Assembly (NCBI GenBank): GCA_025201375.1
Contig: JAIWZP010000002.1
Coordinates: 1,240,001-1,304,000, forward strand
Direction of reading: 5' to 3'
Source of the DNA: Gongronella butleri
Lineage: Eukaryota > Mucoromycota > Mucoromycetes > Mucorales > Cunninghamellaceae
Length of the DNA: 64,000 nucleotides
The stretch's first letter is position 1, and every line of letters starts with the position of its first letter. A program made the translations under genes and the position numbers. Of this stretch, positions 9,386-20,915 are shown piece after piece. The notes beneath the pieces are model-generated. The model was not told the DNA's origin. It saw nothing but the letters and a program-made list of their open reading frames with translations, and did not search any database.

Positions 9386-11480
9386 TTACTCGGTTAATTG
9401 GACGAAATTCGCGGGAAAAAGTCCCAATGACTTGCCATCGGCGGCCACGCCCTGCCACCAGTCGTCGCTGGCGAATTCGATCTGGGTGATGATGTCGTTT
9501 TCGCGGAATGAGATTTCATTGTCCTCGCCGGCGTCATAATCATACAAAGCGATCGCCGTGTGCCCGGTGGCCGCTGGCTGCTGCTGCTCTGCTTCTTGTG
9601 CTTGCTGCGTACCACCCACGTTCAAGTTCGCGGCCGCAGTGTCTTCCAGGACCTCCACAAAGTTACTAGGGAACAATCCTTGCTGCTTTCCATCTTCGGA
9701 AGTGCCATACCACCAGCCTTCGTCCACCTGGTCAATGTTGTACACAATTTGACCCTCCACAAGACGAAGTTCGTTCGATTCGGCTTTCATAAAAAAAAAA
9801 AAAAAAGGAAAAAAAAGCATGAAAATCGCGTTTTTTTTTTCATCAAAAATTGGGATTTCTTACTTGGTTCGTAATCAAACAAGGCGACGGCACTGATTCC
9901 AGCATGGCCATTGGTCGCTGGCTCCGCTGCCTCTGGCGCGGCCGTGGCGGCAACAGTAGCAGCAGCGGCAGCAGCAGCAGTGGCAGCGGCGGCGGCGGCG
10001 GCTTCTTCCTCGGCGCGCACACGTGCCTCCTCCTCCTCCTCGGCGGCCCTTTGCTGGCGTTCGTATTCTTCGCGTTCTTGGCGTGCACGGTCGTCGGCTT
10101 CTTGCTGGATGCGGCGTTGACGCGCGTCTTCTTCTTGCTGCGCCAGGCGTGCAGCCTCTTCTTCCTCTTGCTGCTTGGCGCGGCGCGCGGCGTCCACTTC
10201 CGCTTGCTTGGCGCGGCGCGCAGCATCTTCTGCTTCTCGCTGAGCACGCTGGCGCGCTTCTTGCTCGCGTCGCGCGTCGGCAGCCGCGGCATCGGCACGT
10301 TCTTGCTCTCTGCGACGCGCATCCTCCTCTTCCTTGGCCCGCTGCTCTTGCTGCAGTGCCTGTTGACGCGCCTCCGTCTCGCGGTCGCGGTGCGACGCCG
10401 CCTCACGCTCACGCGCCTCGCGTTCCGCTTGCTCGCGCTCCGCACGCACCTTGGCCGCACCATCAGACAGACCAGCCGACGCGGTGCCCGCCGCACCGCC
10501 CCATCGCGATGACAGAGGCTTGGGCGCCGTCTGCACAGGTTGGTAGCTCGTGCCCTGAAAAGAGAAAAAAATGCAAAATCAATGGAAAATGGCCACATGG
10601 GTCTCTTTTTCCTTTTTTTTTTTTTTTTTTTGGCTTACCACGGCGGCAGGAAGACCGTCGCGCTTCATGGCCTCGCGTTGCATGGCACCAATGTCCGGAA
10701 TTTCGGTCTTTTTGTACACGGAGCCCACGGGTTTGACGCTTGGCACCGCGCGGTTCGACTCCTTGTGCACGCTGTAATTGGCACCTGACGACTCGGCCAC
10801 GCGCTTCATGATCAATTCAGGCTCCACATCCGCCTAATCAAAAACTTCATCAATAACATGTCCCTGTCGGGTCTTGTTCACGCCCGTTTTTACCTCGTCA
10901 CGCGCATTGATTTGCACATGGAAGCTCTAAAAATGCGAAAAAGAGGGTGAGCTGCGGAACTCGCGTGTGCCAAGCAGCCATTGGTTTCCTACCTTGAAGA
11001 ACTTGGACACGTCGTTCATGTGTGAATTGAAAAATCCCTTTCTAGACTCGGGGACGCCAGTGCCGCACTAGCAAACGAATAAAAAAAAAATGCAATTTGA
11101 GCTGGTTTTGTCCGTGCACATGCCTTTTTATCTTTTTGTATGCCAAGGCGCCTTACCCAACCAACAAACACGTATTTTGGTAACTGGGTATTGGGGTCAA
11201 TGACGCGTGCATAGGCATATTGCACCTTGCCGTCGCTAAATTCGTCAAAAAGCTCCTCGAGACCGCCATCTAAGACGGCGATAAGAAAAATGAGGTCAGT
11301 CGTCGCGCTTCCAACAAGAGCTGGGCTTTACATACCGCCAGTGTCTTGCACTTTCAAGTCGTTGGTGCCCTTTTCGTACGAAAACACCAGCCAGTTGGTG
11401 GCGTCCGAGTCGGAAAGCACCGCCTGATGTGCAGCTGCAAGCTCCTTGCCGTGTGCTGAGAAATTGACGTTGAGTCCCAT
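9386..11480 (-). CDS. ABP1: Actin-binding protein Abp1 (drebrin-like)
   Basis: Cortical actin-patch adaptor that links F-actin and Arp2/3 to endocytosis. Exons: 11480-11336, 11269-11157, 11067-10993, 10926-10894 (33 nt), 10833-10639, 10554-9864, 9783-9386; 549 aa. Residues 1-130 form the ADF-H domain ([42 protein letters not shown] across splice junctions). A long charged Glu/Arg/Ala coiled-coil-like region follows (about 190-390), with an Ala-rich run. The C-terminus carries two SH3 domains, both with the ALYDYDA/LFDYEP and DDWWQG/EGWWYG signatures and PSNFVE/PANFVQ ends. Two SH3 domains rather than yeast Abp1's one is notable. Intron 6 carries an A10 tract then T-rich runs. It is divergent from the methyltransferase gene. 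Confidence 0.94.
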
Positions 11481-11692
11481 GGGGTTGGTGAAAAAGAAAA
11501 GATGAAACAAAGAGTGTAATAATGAAAAGAGCGACAGAAGCGTCTTGGCTCTTTTTTTTTTTTTTTCTAATGCAGCTTTCCAAATGCGGGGGAGAGCACG
11601 GCCATTTACAAATTTAGCCCCCCTTTACCGAATTGAAATTGACCCGCTCTTTCCCTTTTTTTTATTTTTGTTGCTACCAGGTGCACGACGAT

Positions 11693-12634
11693 ATGGACGA
11701 CACCGACTTTGTCGTTGGTAACAGGCCAGCCGACTTGAATATCCAAGAATCGCACGGCCCGCCCTCGGGCATCAAGGTCACCAAGGTCATGGACCTGAAA
11801 CAAGACGTCCATCAGCTTGGCCTTGCCGGCAAAGTCTGGGAAAGGTACCCGTCAAGGCTCCAGCTGGCGTGACAGCGTGACAGGGAGCCCAATTGAACAT
11901 TTACCTGACCTCTTTTTTCATACCTGTATAGCGCCTATATCCTGCAATCGTACTTTTCCCAAGAACAACCCGGCCTGGAACCTCCATGTCCTATTCCAGA
12001 CGCCTATTTTGCATCGAGCAGCAGCAGCAGCAGCAGCAGTAACGAGAACAAGAAGCAGCATCCGCCATTCCGGATTTTAGAGCTTGGTGCAGGCGTCGGG
12101 TATTGCGGTCTGTCACTGGCCAATGTGTTGAACGCTTCTTGCCAAGTGTACATCACGGACATGGCGCCTGTTGTGCCCCTGATGAAGGAGAATGTGGCGG
12201 CACACCACCAGGACGACGGCGCGCATGCGTCGGTCGTGTGCACGCGGCTGCATTGGGGCAACGCGAGCGACGCGGACGCGTTGCTGCGCGACGGCCCCTT
12301 TGATCTCGTGGTGATCAGTGACTGCGTGTACTACCCGGAGCTGTTTGCGATCCTGATGGACACGCTGCTGACGGTCTGTGCCCCGCACACCCAGGTCGTC
12401 ATCGGTTACAAGTGCCGATCGCTCGAGAAAGAAGCCGGATTTTGGGATTTCCACTTTGGCCGCTATTTCGACTATGACCCTGTGCGCTGCGTGGACGGCT
12501 CGCTCTTTGGCAATGACCAGGACTGCTATGTCTTTGTCGGCCAGCGGCGTGCGCAGGATCAGGTACTCAAGACTGCCGATGATCGCTTTGTACTCACCAT
12601 GCTGAACACCATGAGCTGCGACATCTTTGACTAG
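11693..12634 (+). CDS. Lysine methyltransferase-like protein (METTL21/EFM6 type, Methyltransf_16)
   Basis: Predicted SAM-dependent protein-lysine methyltransferase; relatives modify translation factors or chaperones. Exons: 11693-11844 and 11932-12634; 284 aa. The Rossmann motif I is LELGAGVGYCGLSLA, followed by an acidic strand end (YITDMAP) and the post-I block FDLVVISDCVYYPELF, with the D-x-x-Y arrangement typical of the METTL21 group. An insert between the N-terminal region and motif I is a Ser run of 9-10 residues. A 5' extension through a possible exon before 11690 cannot be excluded, since an AG precedes the ORF at 11680. The exact substrate is not predictable from sequence. Confidence 0.82.
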
Positions 12635-14712
12635 CCCGTCGTCTTGCTTCCATACCCCGTACCCCGTCCCTCCCTCCCTCCTCACCATCGCCTGGTAATG
12701 TATTTTCAATAATTACTGTAGAATAAAGAAAAAATAAATGTAGATTTCCCATAAAAATGAACAGAAATGCGGCGGGCGCGTAATTAAAATGAATTTGACA
12801 TCATTCGTACGACCTTGCCTTGGGAGGGCGGCTGCGGCCCTATGATATGATAGGGTGCCAAGTGCAATAATGACTGGTGTCTTCTGTCTTGACAAGTTTG
12901 CCTTGTACTGTATTCTACGTATTATGATATGAGCATATGACACACTTGATCGTTGCTTTCCATACTGTATCATGCATATACGTTTCATACCGTACCATTT
13001 CATATTACAGTACAGCATCTTAATTCTTTTCTTTCTTCTTTTTTTCTTATTTTCTTTCACAAACGCGTCGTTGATGTCGTGACGTGTACTGTATTAATAC
13101 TGTAGATCTGTGGTGGCACTGGTCTGGGGAGTGGGGACCATGGCTGGCTCGCGAATCGCGACACTGCGCGAAAAAAAGCAAGTAAATGATACTCATTTGT
13201 TGCCCTTGGATGCTTGGAACGCGAAGAAATGGCTTGTTTTTGGATTTTGGCGGCTTGCTGTGCCTCCAGAAAATTTTTTACAGCCTACTGTACTTGCCCG
13301 CCGACGAAACCTGCGTCACGGCATAAACTACAGTATAGCCCAATGCTCGAGACGGATCCGCCCGATTTTTTGACCTCGAAAATTCCAAAAGCCTCTTATT
13401 TATACTATTTTGAGTTCACTGGCCGTCTGCATGGTCGACCCCGCTCAAGAATAGCCGCATCGAGTTCAGTGCAAGATTTGCAACAAAAAAGCTTAAAACC
13501 CCAAAGCGCTACGACCACGTTTGAAAAATTCAGGGGTCACTCAGGAGGGGTCACACATTTCAATCTCAGAAAATGCAAGATTTGGTATTTTTCGAACTCC
13601 GAGCGATCAATGCATCCCAAACAGATAACTCCGACAATTTGCTATTGGCAGACAAAATGGCAGGTCGCCCGACCTTAAGAAAAAAGTCCAAAGAGTGACG
13701 CATGAACGGCGATCGACTGAGAGAAAGTGCCTACTTTGGGCAAGATTAGTTTTGCAAAATTTAAGGTTTGACACTTCCAAATTAAGGGGCGTGGATTGCA
13801 TGGAATTTTTATTTTTTTAATATTTTTAATTATTTTATTTTGCACATTTTGTGCGCTGAGTGGGTTGCAGCAGCAGCGTGCAGCCTGGGGATGTGGGGAA
13901 ATGACCGATGCAAAAAGTTAAAACTTAAAACACAAGCTAGCGTACTGCGAGTCATCCCATTACTGTAGATGATTTGTCCCCCTCTTTGTTAGTAAAACTG
14001 GAATAAAAATCACAGGGTTATTATTAGATAGTTGTCGAGCACATCGCGATCAAAAATTTTGATGAAAAAATGAATTTTATGTTTTTATCATATGATATGA
14101 TACTGTATCTGCAAGTTTTAGCCATCCATCGGTGAAACTGATACTGTATCATTCCATGGAGATTCAGCCACTAATTACAGTACGACACGTTAAAAGTGCC
14201 GTGGGTCGTCCTTTTCGCTATCGAGAAATGGAATTTAAAAATAAATCAAAACTTCAAAAGTGTGATCCGATTTTGCAAGCGTACGATAGTCATGCATCGG
14301 GCAAACAAACATTCCAGAAATGGCGCTGGAGCTTGTCTATGATACTGTACTGTAATTCGAACAATATACTGTACGTAGTAAGTTTTACAGTATTGCGGTC
14401 GAAGAAAAAATTTGACCAAGACTGTGCCAAAATGTAAAAATTTATGTCGATACGTATTTTGTTGGATTCATCTGCACAAAGAAATTGATCTCGGGTCTTC
14501 AACGTCTTGTAAAAAAGGCGCGCGGAAATACTGTAGAAGACGTGTCAGTGCTGATTTTGGTATCATATGTACTGTACCTGCAGTATCATATCATAAAAAA
14601 GATGATTCGCTGCATTTTTGATTTTTTGTCACAGGTTGCGGGGGATGTTTTATTTTGCAAGAAGAGAAGAGTGTCTTGTTCTAGTAGCTAGTAGAATGAC
14701 AGTAAAATGATC
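12635..14712. other. Gene-free AT-rich region with interspersed repeat copy 1 and many TACTGTA motifs
   Basis: No conserved coding exon was found. From about 13255 to 14320 the sequence matches, in order and orientation, 52451-53125 near the other end of the window. The short core 13255-13380 also matches 30773-30855 in reverse. The heptamers TACTGTA/TACAGTA recur throughout (for example near 12715, 13007, 13089, 13098, 13340, 13965, 14103, 14145, 14345, 14372, 14531, 14570). About 400 bp at 13560-13960 have no counterpart in copy 2 and look like an insertion. Short ORFs here are not supported. Confidence 0.6.
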
Positions 14713-15656
14713 TCAGGGCTTGCGGCGGTAGGTCCATCCGCTGATGGCAGTCGTCATTTCTGCAGCTGCGAGTTTGACGGCTTGTTCGTCCTTGCCAACG
14801 ATGCTGACGACGACGCGTTCGCCTTGCGGGCCGCGACCCCACTTTGGATAGCTTCCGACAGTGATGTCCGGGTGTTTTGCCTGCATTTCTTCGAGGGTGG
14901 TCGCAATGGTGCCCTCGGGTTCCCTTGTGGCGATTTCGGCGCGGTGGAATTTGGCGACGGCGATGTCTTTGTCGGCCATGGCGGCCTCGAGATGCGGGCG
15001 CAATGCGTGGATGAGCTGCTCAAAGAGTCGTGGGATCCCCGGCAGGATGTGGATATTGTCGTTGACGACGACGACAGGGACCCACAGCTCCGGATGCACG
15101 CGCAAGATCTTGGCGCCCGAGGGGAACTGCGCCATGCGCTTGCGCGCGTCGTTCAATTCCCAGTTGCCCTGCTCCTGCCGCTTTTGCGCAAGCAATTGCA
15201 TGTGCTCGCACGTTGTCTCGTCCAGTACGAGTTCTTGGTTGTAAGCACGCGCAATTGCAGGATATGTGATGTCATCCAGCGTGGGGCCAATGCCTCCAGA
15301 AGTGAATACGACGTTGTGCTGCTGAGACAGGCGTCGCACAGAGTCAGCAATCGCATCGTACTCATCAGGCACTACCTCGACGCGCTTCAAACTGATGCCC
15401 ATGTCAAACAGATACCGAGCTATGATAAAAATTAGAACAATGGCTTCTTGTCCTTGTCGCCAACCCGCTTTTTACCGAGAAAGTGCGTGTTTGTATCCTT
15501 TGTCTTGCCATTCAAGATCTCGTCACCGCTAAAAAAAATATAAAAAAAAAGGTCAGGGGAAACGGCACAAAGGTGAGCAAATGCCCTTTTTTCATTTTTG
15601 TACGCGCAGAGGGTGACTCACATAATACAGCAGGCGGCCGTAAAGGTGGATGTCAT
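14713..15656 (-). CDS. MoaB/Mog (CinA-like, FAD-synthase N-terminal-like) molybdopterin-binding-fold protein
   Basis: Exons: 15656-15622 (35 nt), 15528-15476, 15419-14713; 264 aa. Spliced N-terminus is MTSTFTAACCIIGDEILNGK, matching the family's ..IIGDEILNGKTKDTN signature, which is rebuilt only when both introns are removed. TSGGIGPTLDDITYPAIA is the nucleotide/cofactor loop, and LPGIPRLFEQL follows. The family includes bacterial CinA and the N-terminal half of animal FLAD1. Fungal single-domain members are probably involved in nucleotide or flavin salvage, but the substrate is not established by sequence. It shares a ~240-bp divergent upstream region with ATG101. Confidence 0.85.
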
Positions 15657-15897
15657 GGTTTTGGTTTGGAATGGACGACTGGGAAGGAAGCTCAATGGTC
15701 TGGTCACACCGCGCACTCGGGTCAATATGGGGCACAGCAGCATTGGAGCTAAAAAAAAAAAAAAAAACGAAAGGGGCCAAAGAAAGCGGCGCTGCATTTT
15801 TAATCTTTCTCACTTTTTTTTTTTCCCTCTGTCGTTCTCCTTTCTTTCTGTCTTTTTTCTTCTCTCTGTGTCTCTTGCACCCTTGTCGTATGCCACC

Positions 15898-17011
15898 ATG
15901 ACCAGCGCCAAGGAGTTTAGTATTGAAATGGTAATTACTGGTGTGCTTGTAGATAAAGTACGCTCACTTGCCTGTTTATCGTAGCTCTCTGTGCCAATAG
16001 CGGATCTGCCAGACGTGCTTCGGGGTAAGCTGGCTTCCACCTTGGCATTCGCGCGCGACAGGCGCGCCCCACGCCCCTTTTCCCCCGCACTCACCTCCTT
16101 TCTTTCAAACAGCTCTCTTGCACTCTATCTTTTTCCATCGCCTACTTGTCAATGTGACGCCGCGTGAACTGCACGTTTTAGATACCACCGTCGTGCGTCT
16201 TTTCTCTGAAAAAAAAATGCGCACTGTTGCTCAATTCCTTTTTTTTTTTTTTTTTTCACGCAGAGCATGACAGATAGTGATGAAATCCAGCAATTGATTG
16301 AGGACAAAGTGACGGAATTTATGCTTACAGTGCAAAGTCAAGTGAAACAGGCCAAGGTAACATGTCTAATGGCTTTTTTCTATGCGCCCTCTCACGCTCT
16401 TTTTTTTTTTTTATAATAGTTGGCCGTTTTATTTTACGAGAAGCGGCTGAAAAAGAATTGGTTTCAATTTTCAAAATCAGAGGAGCTCGTGTGTTGGGAA
16501 CAGTGGACACTGACCATTGGCATTTCGTATCCAGATACAGATCAAGGCAAGAAAAAAAAAAGAGGGGGGAAGCGGGGAGCCATGTGCGGTGCATGAATTG
16601 ATCCTTTTTTTTTCATGTAGAGGGGCAACAAGCGCAGCATCATTGCAAGCGGCAGCTGTCTCAATGCCTGTTTGCAATCCTCAAGCTGGCCAATGACCAC
16701 AAGGAGCATATCCCCTCGATCACCACGACCGATGGCAACCCATTTCCATATCAGGTATGCTATTGCATTTTTTTTGGCATGTGTGTGTGTCCCCTCATTT
16801 TTGCTTTTTTTTTTTTTTTTTTTGTTGCTAGGTGGCGATCGCCACGAATAGCGAGTCGTGGAGCAACATGATCAAACGCCTGCTCGTGACGGACGCGCCT
16901 ACATCGACACCGTCGGCAAGCACGACGGCGCCGCCCTTGTCCTTGGCTGCGCCATCGACCATACCCGCGCCCCTGCGGTCCTCGAGCTCCGTAAAGCCAT
17001 CCACCTATTGA
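15898..17011 (+). CDS. ATG101: Autophagy-related protein 101 (ATG1/ULK complex HORMA subunit)
   Basis: ATG101 is a HORMA protein that stabilises ATG13 in the autophagy-initiating kinase complex; it is absent from budding yeast. Exons: 15898-15930, 15985-16024, 16113-16192, 16264-16356, 16420-16546, 16621-16754, 16832-17011; 228 aa. Diagnostic blocks are LLHSIFFHRLL, the LIEDKV helix, LAVLFYEKRLKKNWFQF and CWEQWTLTIGI. The C-terminal portion is Ser/Thr/Pro-rich and variable. Intron 5 uses a GC donor (AAG|GCAAGA) and carries an A-tract at its 5' side and a T-tract at its 3' side. Phase is continuous across all six introns, so the model is good despite tiny exons. Confidence 0.93.
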
Positions 17012-17532
17012 CCATTGAAATAAAAAAAGGGATTTCCCGGGAGTCCTTGCTTGCATCAGCACTCTTTCATCTTCCGAGTTTTGCCGTCGGCACTTGAAAT
17101 GGGCTCCTGTTTTTTTTTTCCTTGTGGGGCCGCCTTGTGACGTTTCAATGTGATGTCAATGTGATGGCGCCATGGATGGTGAACAATTGGTGCGAAAAAG
17201 GAGGAAAGCAAGGAAGATCGGGGAAAAGAGAGAACAATGGAAAAGGAGAAAAGATTCGCCAATTGTCGTAGTGTCAATGCAAAATGAAGCATCCCCCCCT
17301 CGATCAGAGTGACTGGAAAAATTAGGAAAATCGAGGAATTGGAGCGGGACTATGAACACCCGGCTCATCCTTCCTTCCTTTTGGTGGGCCTTTTTACCCC
17401 GGGGCCCTGTTGTCGCCCGCCAAAAAGTTTTTTTATAGTGCGCTCTTTTTTTTTTTTTGTTTTCACGCTCGTTTTTTTGTTTCTTTTCAACCCTTCTCTT
17501 TCCCTTTTCACCCTTTTTTTGTTGTTGTTGTC

Positions 17533-18510
17533 ATGTATCGTCTGTCCACGTTGCGCGGGCTGACACGCGCGCCCCTGCGCCCGGTGTCGCGCCCCAGCCA
17601 ATTCCGCCCCACTCTTGCGGCACTGCACACGTCGCAGCAGCGTCTGGCCAAGACGACGCAGGCTCCTCAAGCCAGTGATGGCTTTTTGCACGGCAGCGCT
17701 GCCAATTACATTGAAGAAATGTACGAGGCCTGGCTCAGCGACCCCAAGTCTGTGCATTTGTCGTGGCAAATTTACTTTAAAAACATGGCCCAGGGCGTGC
17801 CTTCGTCGCAAGCGTATTCGCCTCCTCCCAATCTCGTGCCATCGGCCAGCGCCCGTCTTCCCGAGCTTCCCGGCGACCACCTTGCCAGCAACACCACGTC
17901 CAAGGACGTCATTGAGCACATGAAGATCCAGCTCATGGTCCGCGCGTACCAGGTGCGTGGCCATCACATTGCCAATCTCGACCCTCTTGGTATCCAGCAC
18001 GCCGACCTGCAATCCACGCCTCCCCCCGAGCTTGACTACTCGTACTATGGCTTCACCGAGAAGGATTTGGACCGCCAATTCAACCTTGGCCCCGGCATTC
18101 TGCCCGCTCTCGGCAAAACCGATAAGACTCTCACTCTGCGCGAAATCATCGACTCGCTCAAGAAGATCTACTGTAAGTCCAAGAGAAACGGCATGAGGAC
18201 CCATCAGCTGACGAAACACTGTCTAAACCCGTTTTCTTTTTCTTTTCCCCTCCCATTTTTTCACAAAAATAGGCGGCTCCATTGGTATCGAGTACATCCA
18301 CATCCCTGACCGTGCGCAATGCGACTGGCTGCGTCAGCGTGTCGAAACGCCCGAGCCCTTCAAGTACTCTGTCGATGAGAAGCGCGTCATTTTGGACCGT
18401 TTGACGTGGTCCGACAGCTTTGAGCGCTTTGTCGCGTCAAAGTACCCCTCGGAGAAGCGCTTTGGTCTGGAAGGTGGTGAGACTCTCATTCCCGGCATGA
18501 AGGCCTTGGT

Positions 18511-18541
<31 letters not shown>

Positions 18542-20915
18542 GAAAAAGAAAATCAAGAAAAAAACGTGAATTGAAGCGACTTTTGCTCACAAATTATATT
18601 TAAAAAATAGATTGACCGCTCTGTCGATTTGGGTGTCGAGTCGATTGTGATTGGCATGCCGCATCGTGGTCGTTTGAACGTGCTCAGCAATGTTGTGCGC
18701 AAGCCCAACGAGTCGATTTTCTGCGAATTTAGCGGTGTTGCTCCCTCTGAGGAGGGCTCTGGTGATGTCAAGTACCACTTGGGCATGAACTATGTTCGCC
18801 CCACGCCGTCTGGCAAGCGTGTGCACCTTTCGCTTGTGGCCAATCCGTCGCATTTGGAGGCTGTTGACCCCGTTGTGCTTGGTAAGACGCGTGCTCTGCA
18901 ATACTATGGCAAGGACCCCGAAGGCAACCGCTCCATGGCTGTGTTGATGCACGGTGATGCTGCATTTGCTGGTCAAGGTGTCGTGTACGAGACCATGGGC
19001 TTCCACGACTTGCCTGCTTACTCGACGGGCGGCACGATCCACATTGTGGTGAACAACCAGATTGGTTTCACAACGGATCCTCGCTTTGGCCGTTCCACGC
19101 CTTACTGCACGGACATTGCAAAGTCGATCAATGCGCCTGTTTTCCACGTGAATGGTGACGATGCCGAGGCGGTGACGTTTGTGATGCAATTGGCGGCCGA
19201 CTGGCGCGCGACTTTCCACCGCGACGTTGTGATTGATCTTGTTTGCTACCGCAAGCACGGTCACAATGAGACGGATCAGCCCATGTTCACGCAGCCCAAG
19301 ATGTACGAAGCGGTTGCTAAACAACGACCTGTTGCCCAGCTGTACGAGGAGCAATTGAAGAAGGAAGGCACGTTGAATGCCGATGAGATTGACGAGAACA
19401 AGAAGCGCGTGTGGGGCCTGTTGGAGGAGAGCTATGCGCGTAGCAAGGACTACAAGCCCATGTCTAGCGAATGGTTGTCCAGCTCGTGGCCCGGATTCAA
19501 GTCGCCCAAGGAGCTTGCCGAGGAGATTCTTCCCCATTATCCCACGGGCATCCCCATGGACACCCTCAAGCAAATTGGCGGCGCATTGACCACCCTCCCC
19601 ATTGGCTTCAATTTGCACCGCAGCCTCAAGCGTATCCTGCAAACCCGCGAAAAGAACATTGCCGCCGGCCAGGACATTGATTGGTCCACGGCCGAATCCT
19701 TGGCCTGGGGCTCGCTCCTCCTCGAGGGCAAGCACGTCCGTGTCTCCGGCCAGGACGTCGAGCGCGGTACTTTCTCGCAACGTCACGCCGTCCTCCACGA
19801 CCAAAAGACCGATTCTCGCTATACCAGCCTCAACCACATCAATTCCGAGCAAGGTGCTCTGTCCATCTCCAATTCCTCGCTCTCCGAGTATGGCGTCCTT
19901 GGCTTCGAACTCGGCTACTCGCTCGTCGACCCCAACGCCCTCGTCGTCTTTGAGGCCCAATTCGGCGACTTTGCAAACACTGCACAGTGCATCATTGATC
20001 AGTTCATCGCCGCAGGAGAGCAAAAGTGGCTCCAGCGCACCGGTCTTGTGATGTCGCTTCCCCACGGCTACGACGGCCAAGGCCCCGAGCAGTAAGTCAC
20101 TGTTTTTATTTATTTTTTATTTATTTTTTTTATTTATTTTTTTTCATCCGACTCACCTCTTTTTTTTTTTTTCTTACGTTAGCTCCTCGGCGCGCATTGA
20201 GCGCTTCTTGCAAATGTGCGATGACAACCCATATGTGTTCCCGTCGCCCGAGAAGCTGAATCGTCAACACCAGGACTGCAACATGCAGGTCGTGTACGCG
20301 TCGACGCCCGCGCAATACTTCCACGTGCTGCGCCGCCAGATCAACCGCGAATTCCGCAAGCCCTTGATCATGCCCTTCTCCAAGGCCATGCTGCGCCACC
20401 CCCTGGCCCGCTCCAGCCTTGAGGAGATGTCGGGCGACACCCACTTCCAAATGTACCTGCCCGAGGCCCACCCCGAGCACCTTGTTGAGCCCGAGAAGGT
20501 GAACAAGCACATCCTGTGTACTGGCCAGGTGTACTATGCCCTGCTCCGTGCTCGTGAGCAAAACAAGATGAACGACATTGCCATTTCGCGTGTTGAGCAG
20601 CTGAATCCCTTCCCCTACGAGCAATTGCGCGAGCACGCCGATAAGTACCCCAATGCCGAGATCGTCTGGTGCCAGGAGGAGCCCCTCAACATGGGTGGCT
20701 GGCAACACGTCGCCCCACGCATCGCCACCACTCTCGCAGAAACCGAACACCACGCTGGCAAGACCGTCCGCTATGCCGGCCGTCCCCCCTCGGCTTCCGT
20801 CGCCACCGGCAGCAAGAAGAAGCACTACACGGAGGAGTACAATTTGTTGAGCCAGGCCCTCGTTGGCCAAGTCCTGACCCCCAAGTCCATCGAGCAAGGT
20901 GTCCCTCTTTGGTAA
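17533..20915 (+). CDS. KGD1: 2-oxoglutarate dehydrogenase E1 component, mitochondrial
   Basis: TPP-dependent decarboxylase of the TCA-cycle 2-oxoglutarate dehydrogenase complex. Exons: 17533-18172, 18273-18508, 18611-20091, 20183-20915; 1029 aa, normal for the family. The Arg/Ser-rich N-terminus is a mitochondrial targeting sequence. Residues 45-80 carry the E1-specific [18 protein letters not shown] segment (here [14 protein letters not shown]). [26 protein letters not shown] and [11 protein letters not shown] form the TPP and Mg sites. The C-terminal transketolase-like domain ends normally. A long antisense ORF (18587-20080) is only a shadow of codon bias. Intron 2 begins GT followed by an A-tract. 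Confidence 0.97.

Noticed and set aside
9850..10736. Plus-strand ORFs of 220 and 237 codons across the Abp1 coiled-coil
   Set aside because: Antisense shadows of the Glu/Arg/Ala-rich exon 6 of ABP1.
18587..20080. 497-codon minus-strand ORF
   Set aside because: It is exactly antisense to the third OGDH exon; the plus strand has the conserved catalytic motifs. Long antisense frames arise from codon bias.
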